Of a DNA stretch of 64,000 nucleotides, positions 25,836-34,649 are shown in pieces. Position 1 is the stretch's first letter; each line of letters begins with the position of its first letter. The stretch spans positions 132,265-196,264 of the forward strand of contig NZ_JAWHTE010000007.1 of assembly GCF_032586175.1 (NCBI RefSeq), written 5' to 3'. The notes under the pieces are model-generated. The model did not search any database, was not told where the DNA came from, and was given only the letters and a program-made list of their open reading frames with translations. This DNA is from Ovoidimarina sediminis. GTDB lineage: Bacteria > Pseudomonadota > Alphaproteobacteria > Rhodobacterales > Rhodobacteraceae. The position numbers and the translations under genes were made by a program.

Positions 25836-26348
25836 TCACAATGCAGGGGGAAGGGGGCAACCCAGGGGCGGGGCGTTCCCGTCGAACACCTCCGCGCCGC
25901 AGCGGTTGATCTGGTCCCACGCCACGGCGCGCCCGTCTGGATAAAGCGCGATGATCCGGTCGATCCCGTAGGGCGTGTTCTCCGATGCGAGAAGCGCGGT
26001 CGCAGCCCCGCTCTCCAGATCCGCCCCGATCCCGGCGGCATCGAAACAGTCGAACCACCCCGGCGCGTTCAGGGGCACCGCATCTTCGGCCAGTCGCGCA
26101 TCTGCCAGAAGCGCTCCGGGCGCCTCCACCGTGAAACAGGCACGAAACCGGATCGGCGAACTGTCCGAATTGATGCCCCGGAAGTCCGCGACGTCCAGCG
26201 CCCGCGGCCCCTCCGCCGTCACGATCGACATCCCGGCCTCCTCCGCCGTCACGTCCCGGTAGAAGGCATAGACCTGAAGCCAGTACATCAGCGCCCCGAG
26301 GCCAAGCGCCGACCCCACGATGATGATCCCAAGCGTTCGCCCGTTCAT
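25836..26348 (-). CDS. Small membrane-anchored protein between glyQ and glyS (DUF6446-like)
   Basis: 170 aa. One N-terminal membrane helix (GRTLGIIIVGSALGLGALMY) followed by a periplasmic domain with two cysteine pairs: FRACFTVEA and WFDCFDAAG, then INRCGAEVFDG and LGCPLPPAL. I recall such proteins between glyQ and glyS in Rhodobacterales as DUF6446; that name is from memory. ATG 26348 (MNGRTLG) was taken because a longer frame extends into glyQ and has no hydrophobic start. It lies 20 bases after the glyQ stop and 54 before glyS, so it is part of the synthetase operon although nothing suggests an aminoacylation role. Confidence 0.78.
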   Translation of the reverse strand: MNGRTLGIIIVGSALGLGALMYWLQVYAFYRDVTAEEAGMSIVTAEGPRALDVADFRGINSDSSPIRFRACFTVEAPGALLADARLAEDAVPLNAPGWFDCFDAAGIGADLESGAATALLASENTPYGIDRIIALYPDGRAVAWDQINRCGAEVFDGNAPPLGCPLPPAL

Positions 26349-26368
26349 GGTTCCGCCCGCCCCGGCCC

Positions 26369-27295
26369 TCAGGCCGCGGCGTCGCTCCCGCCGGCCACGA
26401 AGGCATCGGCACAGCGCTTCGCCAGCGCCCGCACCCGCCCGATATACGCCTGCCGCTCGGTGACCGAGATCACCCCCCGCGCATCCAGCAGGTTGAAAAC
26501 ATGGCTCGCCTTGATGCACTGGTCATAGGCGGGATGCGCCATGATGATCCGCCGCCCCGTCTTCGGATCGGCCTCCGGCGCGTCGAGGATCCGCGCGCAT
26601 TCGGTCTCCGCATCCTCGAAATGGCGCAACAGCGTCTCGGTGTCGGCCACGTCGAAGTTCCACCGCGAATATTCGATCTCGGTGCGCCGAAACACGTCGC
26701 CATAGGTCAGCGGGATGGGCGCATCCGGATCGTTATAGGCCATGTCCATCACGTGATCGACGCCCAGCACATACATCGCCAGCCGTTCCAGCCCATAGGT
26801 CAGCTCTCCGGAAACCGGGCGGCAGTCATGGCCGCCGACCTGCTGGAAATAGGTGTATTGCGACACCTCCATGCCGTCGCACCACACTTCCCAGCCAAGC
26901 CCCCAGGCCCCCAGCGTCGGGCTTTCCCAGTCGTCCTCGACAAAGCGGATGTCGTGCAGGTCCATGTCGATCCCGATCGCGGCCAGCGAACCGAGGTAAA
27001 GCTCCTGCAGGTCGGGCGGCGAGGGTTTGATGATCACCTGGTACTGGTAGTAATGCTGAAGCCGGTTGGGGTTCTCCCCATACCGCCCGTCCGTCGGCCG
27101 GCGCGACGGCTGCACATAGGCCGCGGCCCAGCGCTCGGGGCCCAGCGCCCGCAACGTCGTCGCCGGGTGAAACGTGCCCGCGCCCACCTCCATGTCATAG
27201 GGCTGCAGCACGGCGCAGCCATGCCCTGCCCAATAGGTCTGAAGCCGCAGGATGATCTCCTGGAACGAGGTGGGTTTGCCGTCCTTGCCTGTCAT
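26369..27295 (-). CDS. glyQ: Glycine-tRNA ligase alpha subunit
   Basis: 308 aa, normal length. It contains the class II catalytic core of the tetrameric GlyRS: SFQEIILRLQTYWAGHGCAV, QPYDMEVGAGTFHPATTLRA, AYVQPSRRPTDGRYGENPNR, EDDWESPTLGAWGLGWEVWC and GLERLAMYVLGVDHVMDMAY. It binds ATP and glycine. ATG 27295. First gene of the glyQ-small membrane protein-glyS run; divergent from the secreted pseudoprotease-like gene. Confidence 0.98.
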   Translation of the reverse strand: MTGKDGKPTSFQEIILRLQTYWAGHGCAVLQPYDMEVGAGTFHPATTLRALGPERWAAAYVQPSRRPTDGRYGENPNRLQHYYQYQVIIKPSPPDLQELYLGSLAAIGIDMDLHDIRFVEDDWESPTLGAWGLGWEVWCDGMEVSQYTYFQQVGGHDCRPVSGELTYGLERLAMYVLGVDHVMDMAYNDPDAPIPLTYGDVFRRTEIEYSRWNFDVADTETLLRHFEDAETECARILDAPEADPKTGRRIIMAHPAYDQCIKASHVFNLLDARGVISVTERQAYIGRVRALAKRCADAFVAGGSDAAA

Positions 27296-27414
27296 CTGCG
27301 TGCCCCGGTCAAAATCGCGTTCTCATTAAGCAACAGCCTGACGGGGGTCAATCAACGCGGCGCCGAATGGGCGTGCAACCGCCCCGTGAATTGCTAGGAT
27401 CACCGTCACAGGTG

Positions 27415-29175
27415 ATGAAACGGTATCCGATGTCCTCCCATGCCCTCTCGCGGGTTTCTGCCGCGCTTGTCCTTCTCTTCTTCGCCGGCCTCGCCACCCC
27501 CGTTCTGGCGCAGGGCACGGCCTGGGTGCAGATCGAGGCCCGTCCGAACCAGCCCTCCGCCGAAGATCGGGCCCGCGCCTATGCCGCCGAGATCGCCGAT
27601 GTGGTGGGCTACCGTCTGCGCTCGGGCTGGTACGCCATCGCGCTCGGCCCCTACACGCCCGAAGCGGCGGCGGCGGAACTGCGCCGCCTCCGGGCGCTCC
27701 GCGCGATCCCGGGGGACAGCTTCATTTCCGACGGCCAGACCTACGGCGAACAATTCTGGCCCCCGGGCGGCGCGGCCGCGCTCGCACCCGTCCTGCCGGC
27801 CGATCCCGCCGCGCCCGGGGCCACGCCCGATGCGGCGGCCGAGCCCGAACCCGCCGACGAAACGCCCGCCGAGGCGCGCGCGGGCGAACGCCGCCTCACG
27901 CGCACGGAACGCGAGGAACTGCAGCGCGCGCTCCAGATCAAGGGCTTCTACACCGCGGCCATCGACGGCGCCTTCGGCCCCGGCACCCGCCGCGCCATGG
28001 CGAACTGGCAATCGGCCTTCGGGCACGAGCCTACGGGCATCCTCACCACCGCCCAGCGCCGCGAACTGACCGAGGAACTGCGCGCCATGATGGCCAGCCT
28101 CGGTTTCGTCCGGGTGGAAGACAGCGCGGCCGGCATCTCCGTCGATCTGCCCCTCGCCATGGTCGAGTTCGACGGCTACGAGGCCCCCTTCGCGAAATAC
28201 GCCGGCACCGAGGGCGCGCAGATCCTGCTCATCAGCCAGTCGGGCGACCAGGCCACGCTCGCGGGGCTGTTCGAGATCCTCCAGACGCTCGAAATTATGC
28301 CGCTCGACGGGCCCCGCGATCTGCGCCGCAACGGGTTCACCATCGAAGGCGTGAACCGCGACATCTCGAGCTTCGCCTTCGCCACCCTCGCCGACGGGGC
28401 GGTCAAGGGCATGATCATCGTCTGGCCCCGGGGCGATAACCTGCGCCGCTCCATCGCGATAAACCGGATGCGCGAAAGCTTCGACACGATCGAAGGCCAG
28501 GTCCTGCCCGATACCGCCCGCGGCGAGGCGATCGAACGCCCCGATCTTCTCGCCGGCCTCCAGATCCGCCAGCCCGAGGCCTCGCTGAGCGGCTTCTTCG
28601 TCACGTCCGACGGTGCGGTGCTGACGGCGGCCTCACCCCTTGAGGCCTGCGCCCGCATCACTCTCGGCGACGATACCGAGGCCGCGATCACGGCCACCGA
28701 CGCCGCCCTCGATCTGGCGCTCCTCAGGCCCGCCGCGCGCCTCGCGCCGCTCGCCATCGGGCGGCTCAGTGCCGATCTCCCGCGCCTCCAGGCCGAGATC
28801 GCCGTGGCGGGCTATTCCTATGGCGGCCTCCTCGGTGCGCCGACGATGAGTTTCGGCACGCTCGAGGATCTGCGCGGTCTCAATGGCGAGGCCACGCTCC
28901 AGCGCCTCGCCCTCACGGTCCAGCCGGGCGATGCCGGCGGGCCGGTGCTCGATGCCGATGGCGGCGTGGTCGGCATCCTCCTGCCCCGGCGGGCCGAAAA
29001 CGGGCGGTCCCTCCCCGACGAGGTGCAATTCGCCACCAAGTCCGACCAGATCGCGAATTTTCTCGACGCGAACGGCATCGCGATCCCGGTGGCCGAGGAG
29101 GCCCGCGCGCTCGCGCCCGAGGATCTGGCCCTGATCGGGGCCGACATGACCGTGCTCGTCGAATGCTGGAACTGA
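27415..29175 (+). CDS. Secreted SPOR / peptidoglycan-binding / trypsin-fold protein lacking His and Ser
   Basis: 586 aa. A signal peptide ends near FFAGLATPVLAQG. A SPOR-like repeat follows (VQIEARPNQPSAEDRARAYA, VGYRLRSGWYAIALGPYTPE), then an Ala/Pro/Glu linker, a PG_binding_1 domain (LQIKGFYTAAIDGAFGPGTR), an alpha/beta region and a C-terminal trypsin/DegP-like barrel. In that barrel the usual TAAH is TAAS (Ser407), Asp433 remains in DLALL, and the usual GNSGGP reads GDAGGP (Ala507). Two of three catalytic residues are therefore missing. It may bind septal or other peptidoglycan without cutting. ATG 27430 is an equally good start. It may be a scaffold or inhibitor in the cell envelope. Confidence 0.82.
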   Translation: MKRYPMSSHALSRVSAALVLLFFAGLATPVLAQGTAWVQIEARPNQPSAEDRARAYAAEIADVVGYRLRSGWYAIALGPYTPEAAAAELRRLRALRAIPGDSFISDGQTYGEQFWPPGGAAALAPVLPADPAAPGATPDAAAEPEPADETPAEARAGERRLTRTEREELQRALQIKGFYTAAIDGAFGPGTRRAMANWQSAFGHEPTGILTTAQRRELTEELRAMMASLGFVRVEDSAAGISVDLPLAMVEFDGYEAPFAKYAGTEGAQILLISQSGDQATLAGLFEILQTLEIMPLDGPRDLRRNGFTIEGVNRDISSFAFATLADGAVKGMIIVWPRGDNLRRSIAINRMRESFDTIEGQVLPDTARGEAIERPDLLAGLQIRQPEASLSGFFVTSDGAVLTAASPLEACARITLGDDTEAAITATDAALDLALLRPAARLAPLAIGRLSADLPRLQAEIAVAGYSYGGLLGAPTMSFGTLEDLRGLNGEATLQRLALTVQPGDAGGPVLDADGGVVGILLPRRAENGRSLPDEVQFATKSDQIANFLDANGIAIPVAEEARALAPEDLALIGADMTVLVECWN

Positions 29176-29183
29176 CCCCCCGG

Positions 29184-29243
29184 CTTCATGTGGCCTGAAA
29201 TATCCCGGGGGGCCGACCGCAGGGAGGCGGGGGCAGAGCCCCC
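29184..29243 (+). repeat. Intergenic repeat, copy 1
   Basis: Begins CTTCATGTGGCC, then GAAATATCCC one base on, and ends in a GGGGGC-AGA-GCCCCC hairpin (29229-29243). A second copy lies inverted at 33178-33234. It fills the gap between two convergent genes and the hairpin could end transcription from either side. Confidence 0.7.
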
Positions 29244-30694
29244 TAGCTCGTCCGCCAGAAATTGATAGTCAGGATCGCATAGACCCCCATGATCTCCAGC
29301 CGCCCGGTCAGCATCGCGCCGATCAGGATCCATTTCGCCGCGTCATTCAGCCCCGCGAAATTCCCCGCCGGTCCGATCTGGGGGCCAAGCCCCGGGCCCA
29401 CATTCGCCAGCGCCGTCGCCGCGCCGGACACCGAGGTGATGAAATCGAGCCCCGTGGCCCCCAGCGCCACCGCAAAGATCCCGAGCGAGACGATGAACAT
29501 CACGAAGAACGCCATCACCGAACTCAGGATGTCGTCGGACACCGTCCGCCCGTCGAACCGCGGCGTGAAGATCCCGTGCGGCGAGTGGATCCGCTGGATC
29601 TGCGCCTTGATCGACGAAAACAGGATCTGGTAGCGGAAGATCTTCACCGAACAGCATGTCGAACCGGCGCAGCCGCCCACAAGGCCAATGAAGAAGAACA
29701 CCGTGACCGCAAGCGGCCCCCAAAGCTGGTAATCGACGCTGGCGAACCCGGTTCCGGTGATGATCGAGGTCAGATTGAAGAGCGCTTCGCGAAAGGTCGA
29801 TGCAAAGTCCGCCTCGCTGGTCATGAGCCGGTAGATGACGAGAACCGTGACCGAGACAACGACCGTTCCGATCAGCGCCCGAACCTGGGTATCGGACACA
29901 AGCGGCCGCGCCGTGCCGGCGACAAGCTGCACGTAGCGCACGAAAGGCAGCGACGCGAGAAACATGAACAGGGTCGCCACGTATTCTGCGATTCCCGCAT
30001 AGGCCCCCATCGAGGCGTCGCTCGGGGCGAATCCGCCGGTCGACACGGTGGTCATGGCAAGGTTCAGGGCGTCAAAGGCGCTCATCCCCGTTCCCAGGTA
30101 GGCCAGCATGCAGGCGACCGTCAGAACGAGGTAGATCGCCGAGATCTGCCCCGCGATCGCGGTCGCGCGCGGCAGGATCTTCCCCATCGTGTCGAAGGCT
30201 TCCGAGCGGAACATCTGCATCCCCCCGATCCTGAGTTCGGGCAGAAACACCATGGCCACGACGATGATCCCGATGCCTCCGAACCATTGCAGCATCGACC
30301 GCCAGAGCAGAAGACCCGGCGGAAGGCGCTCCAGTCCAACGAAGACGGTCGATCCTGTCGTGGTCATGCCGGACATCGATTCGAAGAACGCATTCACGAA
30401 TCGCGCCTCGGTCGCGCCAAGCGCGAAGGGGATCGCGCCGAAGACCGGCAGCATCAGCCAGACGCCCGTGGTCAGAAGGAAGGTCTGCTGGATCGACAGG
30501 CGCTGGCTCACCCCGTTCGCGCAGGCCAGCGCGATAAGCCCGCCCACCAGGGCGGTGATCAGCGCGGATTCGAGGAAGACCTGCCAGTGATCGTTCCCGG
30601 CCAGAAGATCCATGCCCATCGGCACGAGCATCGTCACGCCAAGCGCTGCGACCAGAAGGCCGACGACGTATCCAACGGGGCGCAGATCGATCAT
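29243..30694 (-). CDS. trkH: Potassium uptake protein TrkH
   Basis: 483 aa. Membrane ion-conducting subunit of the Trk system. Four membrane-pore-membrane repeats are seen with the filter-type loops ESMSGMTTTGSTVF, MTTVSTGGFAP, NLTSIITGTGFAS and AATALANVGPGLG, each carrying the single-file glycine. VGGCAGSTCCSVKIFRYQIL is the conserved loop of the TrkH group. ATG 30694 (MIDLRPVGYVVG) places the first helix directly at the N-terminus. TrkA is not nearby. The stop is inside the end of the intergenic repeat. Confidence 0.95.
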   Translation of the reverse strand: MIDLRPVGYVVGLLVAALGVTMLVPMGMDLLAGNDHWQVFLESALITALVGGLIALACANGVSQRLSIQQTFLLTTGVWLMLPVFGAIPFALGATEARFVNAFFESMSGMTTTGSTVFVGLERLPPGLLLWRSMLQWFGGIGIIVVAMVFLPELRIGGMQMFRSEAFDTMGKILPRATAIAGQISAIYLVLTVACMLAYLGTGMSAFDALNLAMTTVSTGGFAPSDASMGAYAGIAEYVATLFMFLASLPFVRYVQLVAGTARPLVSDTQVRALIGTVVVSVTVLVIYRLMTSEADFASTFREALFNLTSIITGTGFASVDYQLWGPLAVTVFFFIGLVGGCAGSTCCSVKIFRYQILFSSIKAQIQRIHSPHGIFTPRFDGRTVSDDILSSVMAFFVMFIVSLGIFAVALGATGLDFITSVSGAATALANVGPGLGPQIGPAGNFAGLNDAAKWILIGAMLTGRLEIMGVYAILTINFWRTS

Positions 30695-30817
30695 GGATGG
30701 AGCGTTGCTGTGCCGCCGTCGCCAAGTCAAGGCGACGGCGGCGGTATCACACCGGATAGGGCCCTAATACACAGGCCCCGCTCTGGGGGAAGTTTACCGG
30801 TGCGAACTCGTCACACG

Positions 30818-31921
30818 TCAGCCGACGTGAAACAGTGTTTCGAAGAACCGCGGGTCCAGACTTGCACTTGCAAAGGTCTCGCCCTCGGTCAGCACGCTGA
30901 CGGCGTCATGACTGTGTAAACTTTCCTGGTGGCTGGCCGCTACCCGAAAATCGCCGATTCGCGGGTCGATCTGCAGAATCTCGGCAAAAAGCCGCGCAGC
31001 ATCCTCCACAAAAATCGGATTCGCGGCGTTCAGCTCGGCGAAAGCCTGTTCGTCCTCACGCTTCACCATCACCTGGGTTTCCGTCGGCACGGCGCGGCGG
31101 CAAAGCTCCACGAGGTCCTCGAACCACAGCACGCCCGCGCTGTCGTCAAGCACCACCGAAACCCGCGCAACCGACCGCTGCGAATGGGGCGTGGCCAGTT
31201 GTCCGCGCGTCTGGCGGGCATGTTCGCTCAGTTCCAGCGAGCAGGGGCAGGTCGAGGAATAGACATAGTCGAGATGCAGGATCTTCCGCCGCGCGCCCGC
31301 CTGCTCCACCAGTTCCAGCGCGATGTCGTAATACTGCCAGCCCGACAGCCCCGAACGCAGGCTTTCCACCTTCATCGGGAAGGAAATCCGCATCTGGATG
31401 CGCGCGTCGAAGCTTTCGAGGTCGCGCTTGTAGTCGTCGAGCGCCGCCTCGATCACGTCGAAGGAAAAGCTGCGTTCGGAATGGCCATAGAACGAGCGCA
31501 TGATGCGGCTCATGTTGATGCCCTTCTTCTCCGCATCGAGGCTCACCGTGCCCGTGACGGAGGTTTCCAGGGTCAGATCCCCGTTGTCGCGGGTCCTGAA
31601 GCGGATCGGCAGCCTGAAATTCGAAATCCCCACATGCTGGATCTCGCGCCGCGCGCCCTTGATCAGGCTTTCGGGGCCGTTCTGAAGATCGGGCAGGTCG
31701 GCGCGATAGGCCGCGTCGACGCTGAATGTTTCAGGATAGGCCCGCGCGAGCACCGGGTAATCCGTCCCGCTGTCGCCCGGCAGAACCCGCGCGATCGCGG
31801 GGTCAAGCGTGCGGATTTCATCTTCCGTCGCCGCCTCGGCCCATTTTCTCAGCATATCAAGGGCCCGCCGCGCGTCGTCGCGCGTCGGATCACGGTCGAT
31901 CGAGGGCATATGGATATTCAT
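30818..31921 (-). CDS. folE2: GTP cyclohydrolase FolE2 (type IB)
   Basis: 367 aa. Converts GTP to dihydroneopterin triphosphate, the first step of folate synthesis, feeding the FolB and FolP encoded at 18-20 kb. Family features: GISNFRLPIRF, ETSVTGTVSLDAEKKGINMS, RIMRSFYGHSERSF, YVYSSTCPCSLELSEHARQT (metal-ligand Cys and catalytic motif), ATPHSQRSVA and SHQESLHSHDAVSVL. FolE2 replaces zinc-dependent FolE in many Rhodobacteraceae and can use other metals. ATG 31921 (MNIHMPSIDRDP) was chosen; ATG 31909 is possible. I saw no Zur box in the leader. Confidence 0.95.
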   Translation of the reverse strand: MNIHMPSIDRDPTRDDARRALDMLRKWAEAATEDEIRTLDPAIARVLPGDSGTDYPVLARAYPETFSVDAAYRADLPDLQNGPESLIKGARREIQHVGISNFRLPIRFRTRDNGDLTLETSVTGTVSLDAEKKGINMSRIMRSFYGHSERSFSFDVIEAALDDYKRDLESFDARIQMRISFPMKVESLRSGLSGWQYYDIALELVEQAGARRKILHLDYVYSSTCPCSLELSEHARQTRGQLATPHSQRSVARVSVVLDDSAGVLWFEDLVELCRRAVPTETQVMVKREDEQAFAELNAANPIFVEDAARLFAEILQIDPRIGDFRVAASHQESLHSHDAVSVLTEGETFASASLDPRFFETLFHVG

Positions 31922-32059
31922 CGGACAGGAACCTGCGCAGGTTTGGTGAGCCGCACAAATGGGTTTCAACCCCCCTTTGTCCAGCCATCTTCACGCAATT
32001 GTACGTATTTGGGAGGGGATCGGATCAGGCTCCGCCCGCTCTCGAACGCCGGATTCGGC

Positions 32060-33031
32060 CTATGCCTGTTCGAGTTCTTCGAGCCGTGCCTCGAAATACT
32101 TGATCGTCCGTTCAAGCCCCTCGCGCAAGGGCACCTCGGGCGCCCATCCAAGCGTTTTCTCCGCCAGCGAGATGTCGGGCCGCCGCTGTTTCGGGTCGTC
32201 CTGCGGCAAGGGCCGGGTCACGATCTCCGACCGCGCGCCGGTCATCTCGACAACCGTTTCGGCCAGTTCCCGGATCGTGAACTCGCCGGGATTGCCGAGG
32301 TTCATGGGCCCGGTCACGCTCGCATCGGTGTCCATCAGCCGCAGAAACCCCTCGATCAGGTCGTCGACATAGCAGAACGCCCGCGTCTGACTCCCGTCGC
32401 CATAGATCGTGATCGGTTCGCCGCGCAGCGCCTGCACGATGAAGTTCGACACCACCCGCCCGTCCGCATGGTGCATCCGGGGGCCGTAGGTGTTGAAGAT
32501 CCGTGCCACCTTGATCTCAAGCCCGCTCTGCCGGTGATAGTCGAAGAACAGCGTCTCGGCACAGCGCTTGCCCTCGTCATAGCAGGACCGCGCGCCGATC
32601 GGGTTCACGTTCCCCCAGTACGCCTCGGTCTGGGGGTGCACATTCGGGTCGCCGTAAACCTCGCTGGTCGAGGCCTGAAAGATCCTGCATTTCAGCCGCT
32701 TCGCCAGCCCCAGCATGTTGATCGCGCCATGGACGGAGGTCTTCGTCGTCTGGATCGGATCGTGCTGGTAGTGGATCGGCGAGGCCGGGCAGGCGAGGTT
32801 GTAGATCTCGTCGACCTCCACATAAAGCGGGAAGGTCACGTCATGGCGCAGGAACTCGAACCGGGGCTCTCCGTGCAGGTGATCGAGATTGCGCTTCGTG
32901 CCGGTGAAAAGGTTGTCGGCGCAGATCACCTCGTGCCCCTGGGCCAGAAGCCGGTCGATCAGGTGCGAGCCGAGGAACCCCGCGCCCCCGGTGACAAGAA
33001 TGCGTTTCCGGCTGTCGTAAAGATGCGCCAC
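32060..33031 (-). CDS. UDP-glucuronate decarboxylase-like NAD-dependent epimerase/dehydratase
   Basis: 323 aa. An extended SDR enzyme: NAD-binding VTGGAGFLGSHLIDRL, active-site Tyr and Lys in SCYDEGKRCAETLF, and the family-specific NLACPASPIHYQHDPIQTTK, STSEVYGDPNVHPQTEAYWG and RMHHADGRVVSNFIVQALRG. These are typical for UDP-xylose synthase (UXS), which decarboxylates UDP-glucuronate. I chose the GTG at 33031 because GGAG lies about 8 bases upstream and the frame before it is unlike the family. UDP-xylose could feed surface polysaccharides or LPS. Confidence 0.88.
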   Translation of the reverse strand: MAHLYDSRKRILVTGGAGFLGSHLIDRLLAQGHEVICADNLFTGTKRNLDHLHGEPRFEFLRHDVTFPLYVEVDEIYNLACPASPIHYQHDPIQTTKTSVHGAINMLGLAKRLKCRIFQASTSEVYGDPNVHPQTEAYWGNVNPIGARSCYDEGKRCAETLFFDYHRQSGLEIKVARIFNTYGPRMHHADGRVVSNFIVQALRGEPITIYGDGSQTRAFCYVDDLIEGFLRLMDTDASVTGPMNLGNPGEFTIRELAETVVEMTGARSEIVTRPLPQDDPKQRRPDISLAEKTLGWAPEVPLREGLERTIKYFEARLEELEQA

Positions 33032-33177
33032 CGCGTCACTCCGTTCCCGATATGCGTCCCGCACGTCTTGAAGCACGGTTTCGCCTCGATGTGCAGCAAA
33101 ACCGGGCGCAGGGGTGGGCCGGCGTCTCCCGCGTTGCAACAATTCCCCGACCGGCGCGTCTCTGTTCCGGAGAAAAC

Positions 33178-33234
33178 GGGGGCGCTGCCCCCGCCCCTTC
33201 GGGGCTCCCACGGGATATTTCCGGCCACATGAAG
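33178..33234 (-). repeat. Intergenic repeat, copy 2 (inverted relative to copy 1)
   Basis: On the minus strand it reads CTTCATGTGGCC then GAAATATCCC and ends with a GGGGGC-GCT-GCCCCC hairpin (33178-33192), matching the copy at 29184-29243. It lies a few bases after the dinB stop and before the uxs-like gene. The rest of 33032-33177 shows no gene. Confidence 0.7.
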
Positions 33235-33239
33235 CAGGC

Positions 33240-34493
33240 TCAGCGCAGCGATCTGCCCTTGATGATCGCATCCGGCCCGAACCGGTCGCGGATCGCATCG
33301 GCGGCACGCTCCGCCCCCGCCCGCGATGCGGCGCCGGGATCGAGAAGGTCGCCCGAGGCATCGGCATTCCCCGACGGCCCGATCTCCGACACCCCCACCC
33401 CGATCAGTCGGAACGGCGCGCGGTCGGCGACCGTGTCGAACAGCCCCCGCGCGGTGCGGTAGATCCGGTCGGCGATCTGCGTCGGATCGCGCAGGCTCAG
33501 CCGGCGCGTCAGGATCGTGAAATCCGACCGCTTCACCTTCAGCGTCACCACGCGCCCGGCCTGATCGCGTGCCTTCAGCCGGTCAGACACCTTTTCCGAC
33601 AGCCGCCAGATATGCCCGTCGAGGATATCGGCATCGCCCGTATCCTCGTGAAACGTCGTCTCGTTCGACACCGATTTCACCGGCGCGTTCCGCTCCACCC
33701 GCCGGTAATCCTCGCCCCGGGCCAGGTGCCACAACCGGTCGCCGGAGGCGCCGAAGCGCGCGTGCAGATCCGCCTTCTCCCAGCGCAGCAGATCCCCGAA
33801 GGTGCGGATGCCGGCCTTTTCCAGCGCCCCTTCCGCCACCGCGCCCACGCCCCAGATCATCCGCACCGGCCGGTCGCGCAGAAACGCCATCGTTTCCGCC
33901 TTGCCGATCACCGAGAACCCGCGGGGCTTGTCGAGATCCGAGGCCACCTTGGCGAGGAACTTGTTGTGGCTGAGCCCGATCGACCCGGTGATCCCCAGCT
34001 CCTCCTCCATCCGCTTGGTCAGCCGCGCCAGCATCACCGCAGGCGGCGCGTGATGCAGACGTTCGGTGCCCGTCAGATCCATGAACGCCTCGTCCAGCGA
34101 CAGGGGCTCCACCACCGGCGTCAGCTCTTCCATCATCGCCCGGATCTGTTTCGAAACGCCCACATAGACATCCATCCGCCCGCGCACGACCGTGGCTTCC
34201 GGGCACAGCTCCAGCGCCTTGAACATCGGCATGGCCGAACGCACGCCCTTGATCCGCGCGATGTAGCAGGCCGTCGTGACAACCCCGCGCCGCCCGCCGC
34301 CCACGATCACCGGCTTGTCCCGCAAGGAAGGATCGTCGCGTTTTTCCACCGAGGCATAGAAGGCATCGCAATCCATATGCGCGATCGACAGATCGAAGAG
34401 TTCATGATGCGCGATCACCCGGGGGCTGCGGCAGGCCGGGCAGCGCGGGCCACTGTCGAAGGCGTGAAGGCAGGAACGGCAAAGGGCAGGCAT
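33240..34493 (-). CDS. dinB: DNA polymerase IV with N-terminal zinc finger
   Basis: 417 aa. Y-family translesion polymerase. Metal-binding catalytic residues are in HMDCDAFYASVE and PLSLDEAFMDLTG; the steric gate region AFYASVEKRDDPSLRDKPVI follows directly. IGLSHNKFLAKVASDLDKPR and an HhH region (IWGVGAVAEGALEKAGIRTF) are normal, and a little-finger domain closes the protein. The first 25 residues carry a C4 zinc ribbon, CRSCLHAFDSGPRCPACRSP, which E. coli DinB lacks but many alphaproteobacterial proteins have. No beta-clamp motif was obvious at the extreme C-terminus. Confidence 0.95.
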   Translation of the reverse strand: MPALCRSCLHAFDSGPRCPACRSPRVIAHHELFDLSIAHMDCDAFYASVEKRDDPSLRDKPVIVGGGRRGVVTTACYIARIKGVRSAMPMFKALELCPEATVVRGRMDVYVGVSKQIRAMMEELTPVVEPLSLDEAFMDLTGTERLHHAPPAVMLARLTKRMEEELGITGSIGLSHNKFLAKVASDLDKPRGFSVIGKAETMAFLRDRPVRMIWGVGAVAEGALEKAGIRTFGDLLRWEKADLHARFGASGDRLWHLARGEDYRRVERNAPVKSVSNETTFHEDTGDADILDGHIWRLSEKVSDRLKARDQAGRVVTLKVKRSDFTILTRRLSLRDPTQIADRIYRTARGLFDTVADRAPFRLIGVGVSEIGPSGNADASGDLLDPGAASRAGAERAADAIRDRFGPDAIIKGRSLR

Positions 34494-34649
34494 GGCCGGA
34501 CAGTATCACCAGAGCGGCGCCGGAATACACCATTTGCTTAAGGGTTTTTCGGGCAACAGGGGGGAGTTTACGCGCGCGGTTCCCCTTGTGTCCGAACGCG
34601 CCGGAACTCAGATTTCTTCCCGTGTGGGGCATAAGGTCGGGAGCCTTCG

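Noticed and set aside
30695..30817. Possible regulatory RNA between folE2 and trkH
   Set aside because: Short gap with no convincing conserved fold; nothing to support a riboswitch.
31922..32059. Zur box before folE2
   Set aside because: FolE2 is often zinc-regulated, but no palindrome like GTTAT-ATAAC is present; only a CCTGCGCAGG self-complement is seen.
30929..33232. 767-codon plus-strand frame
   Set aside because: Antisense to folE2 and the UXS-like gene, both well supported; the product is rich in Arg/His/Pro/Gly as expected from a shadow frame.
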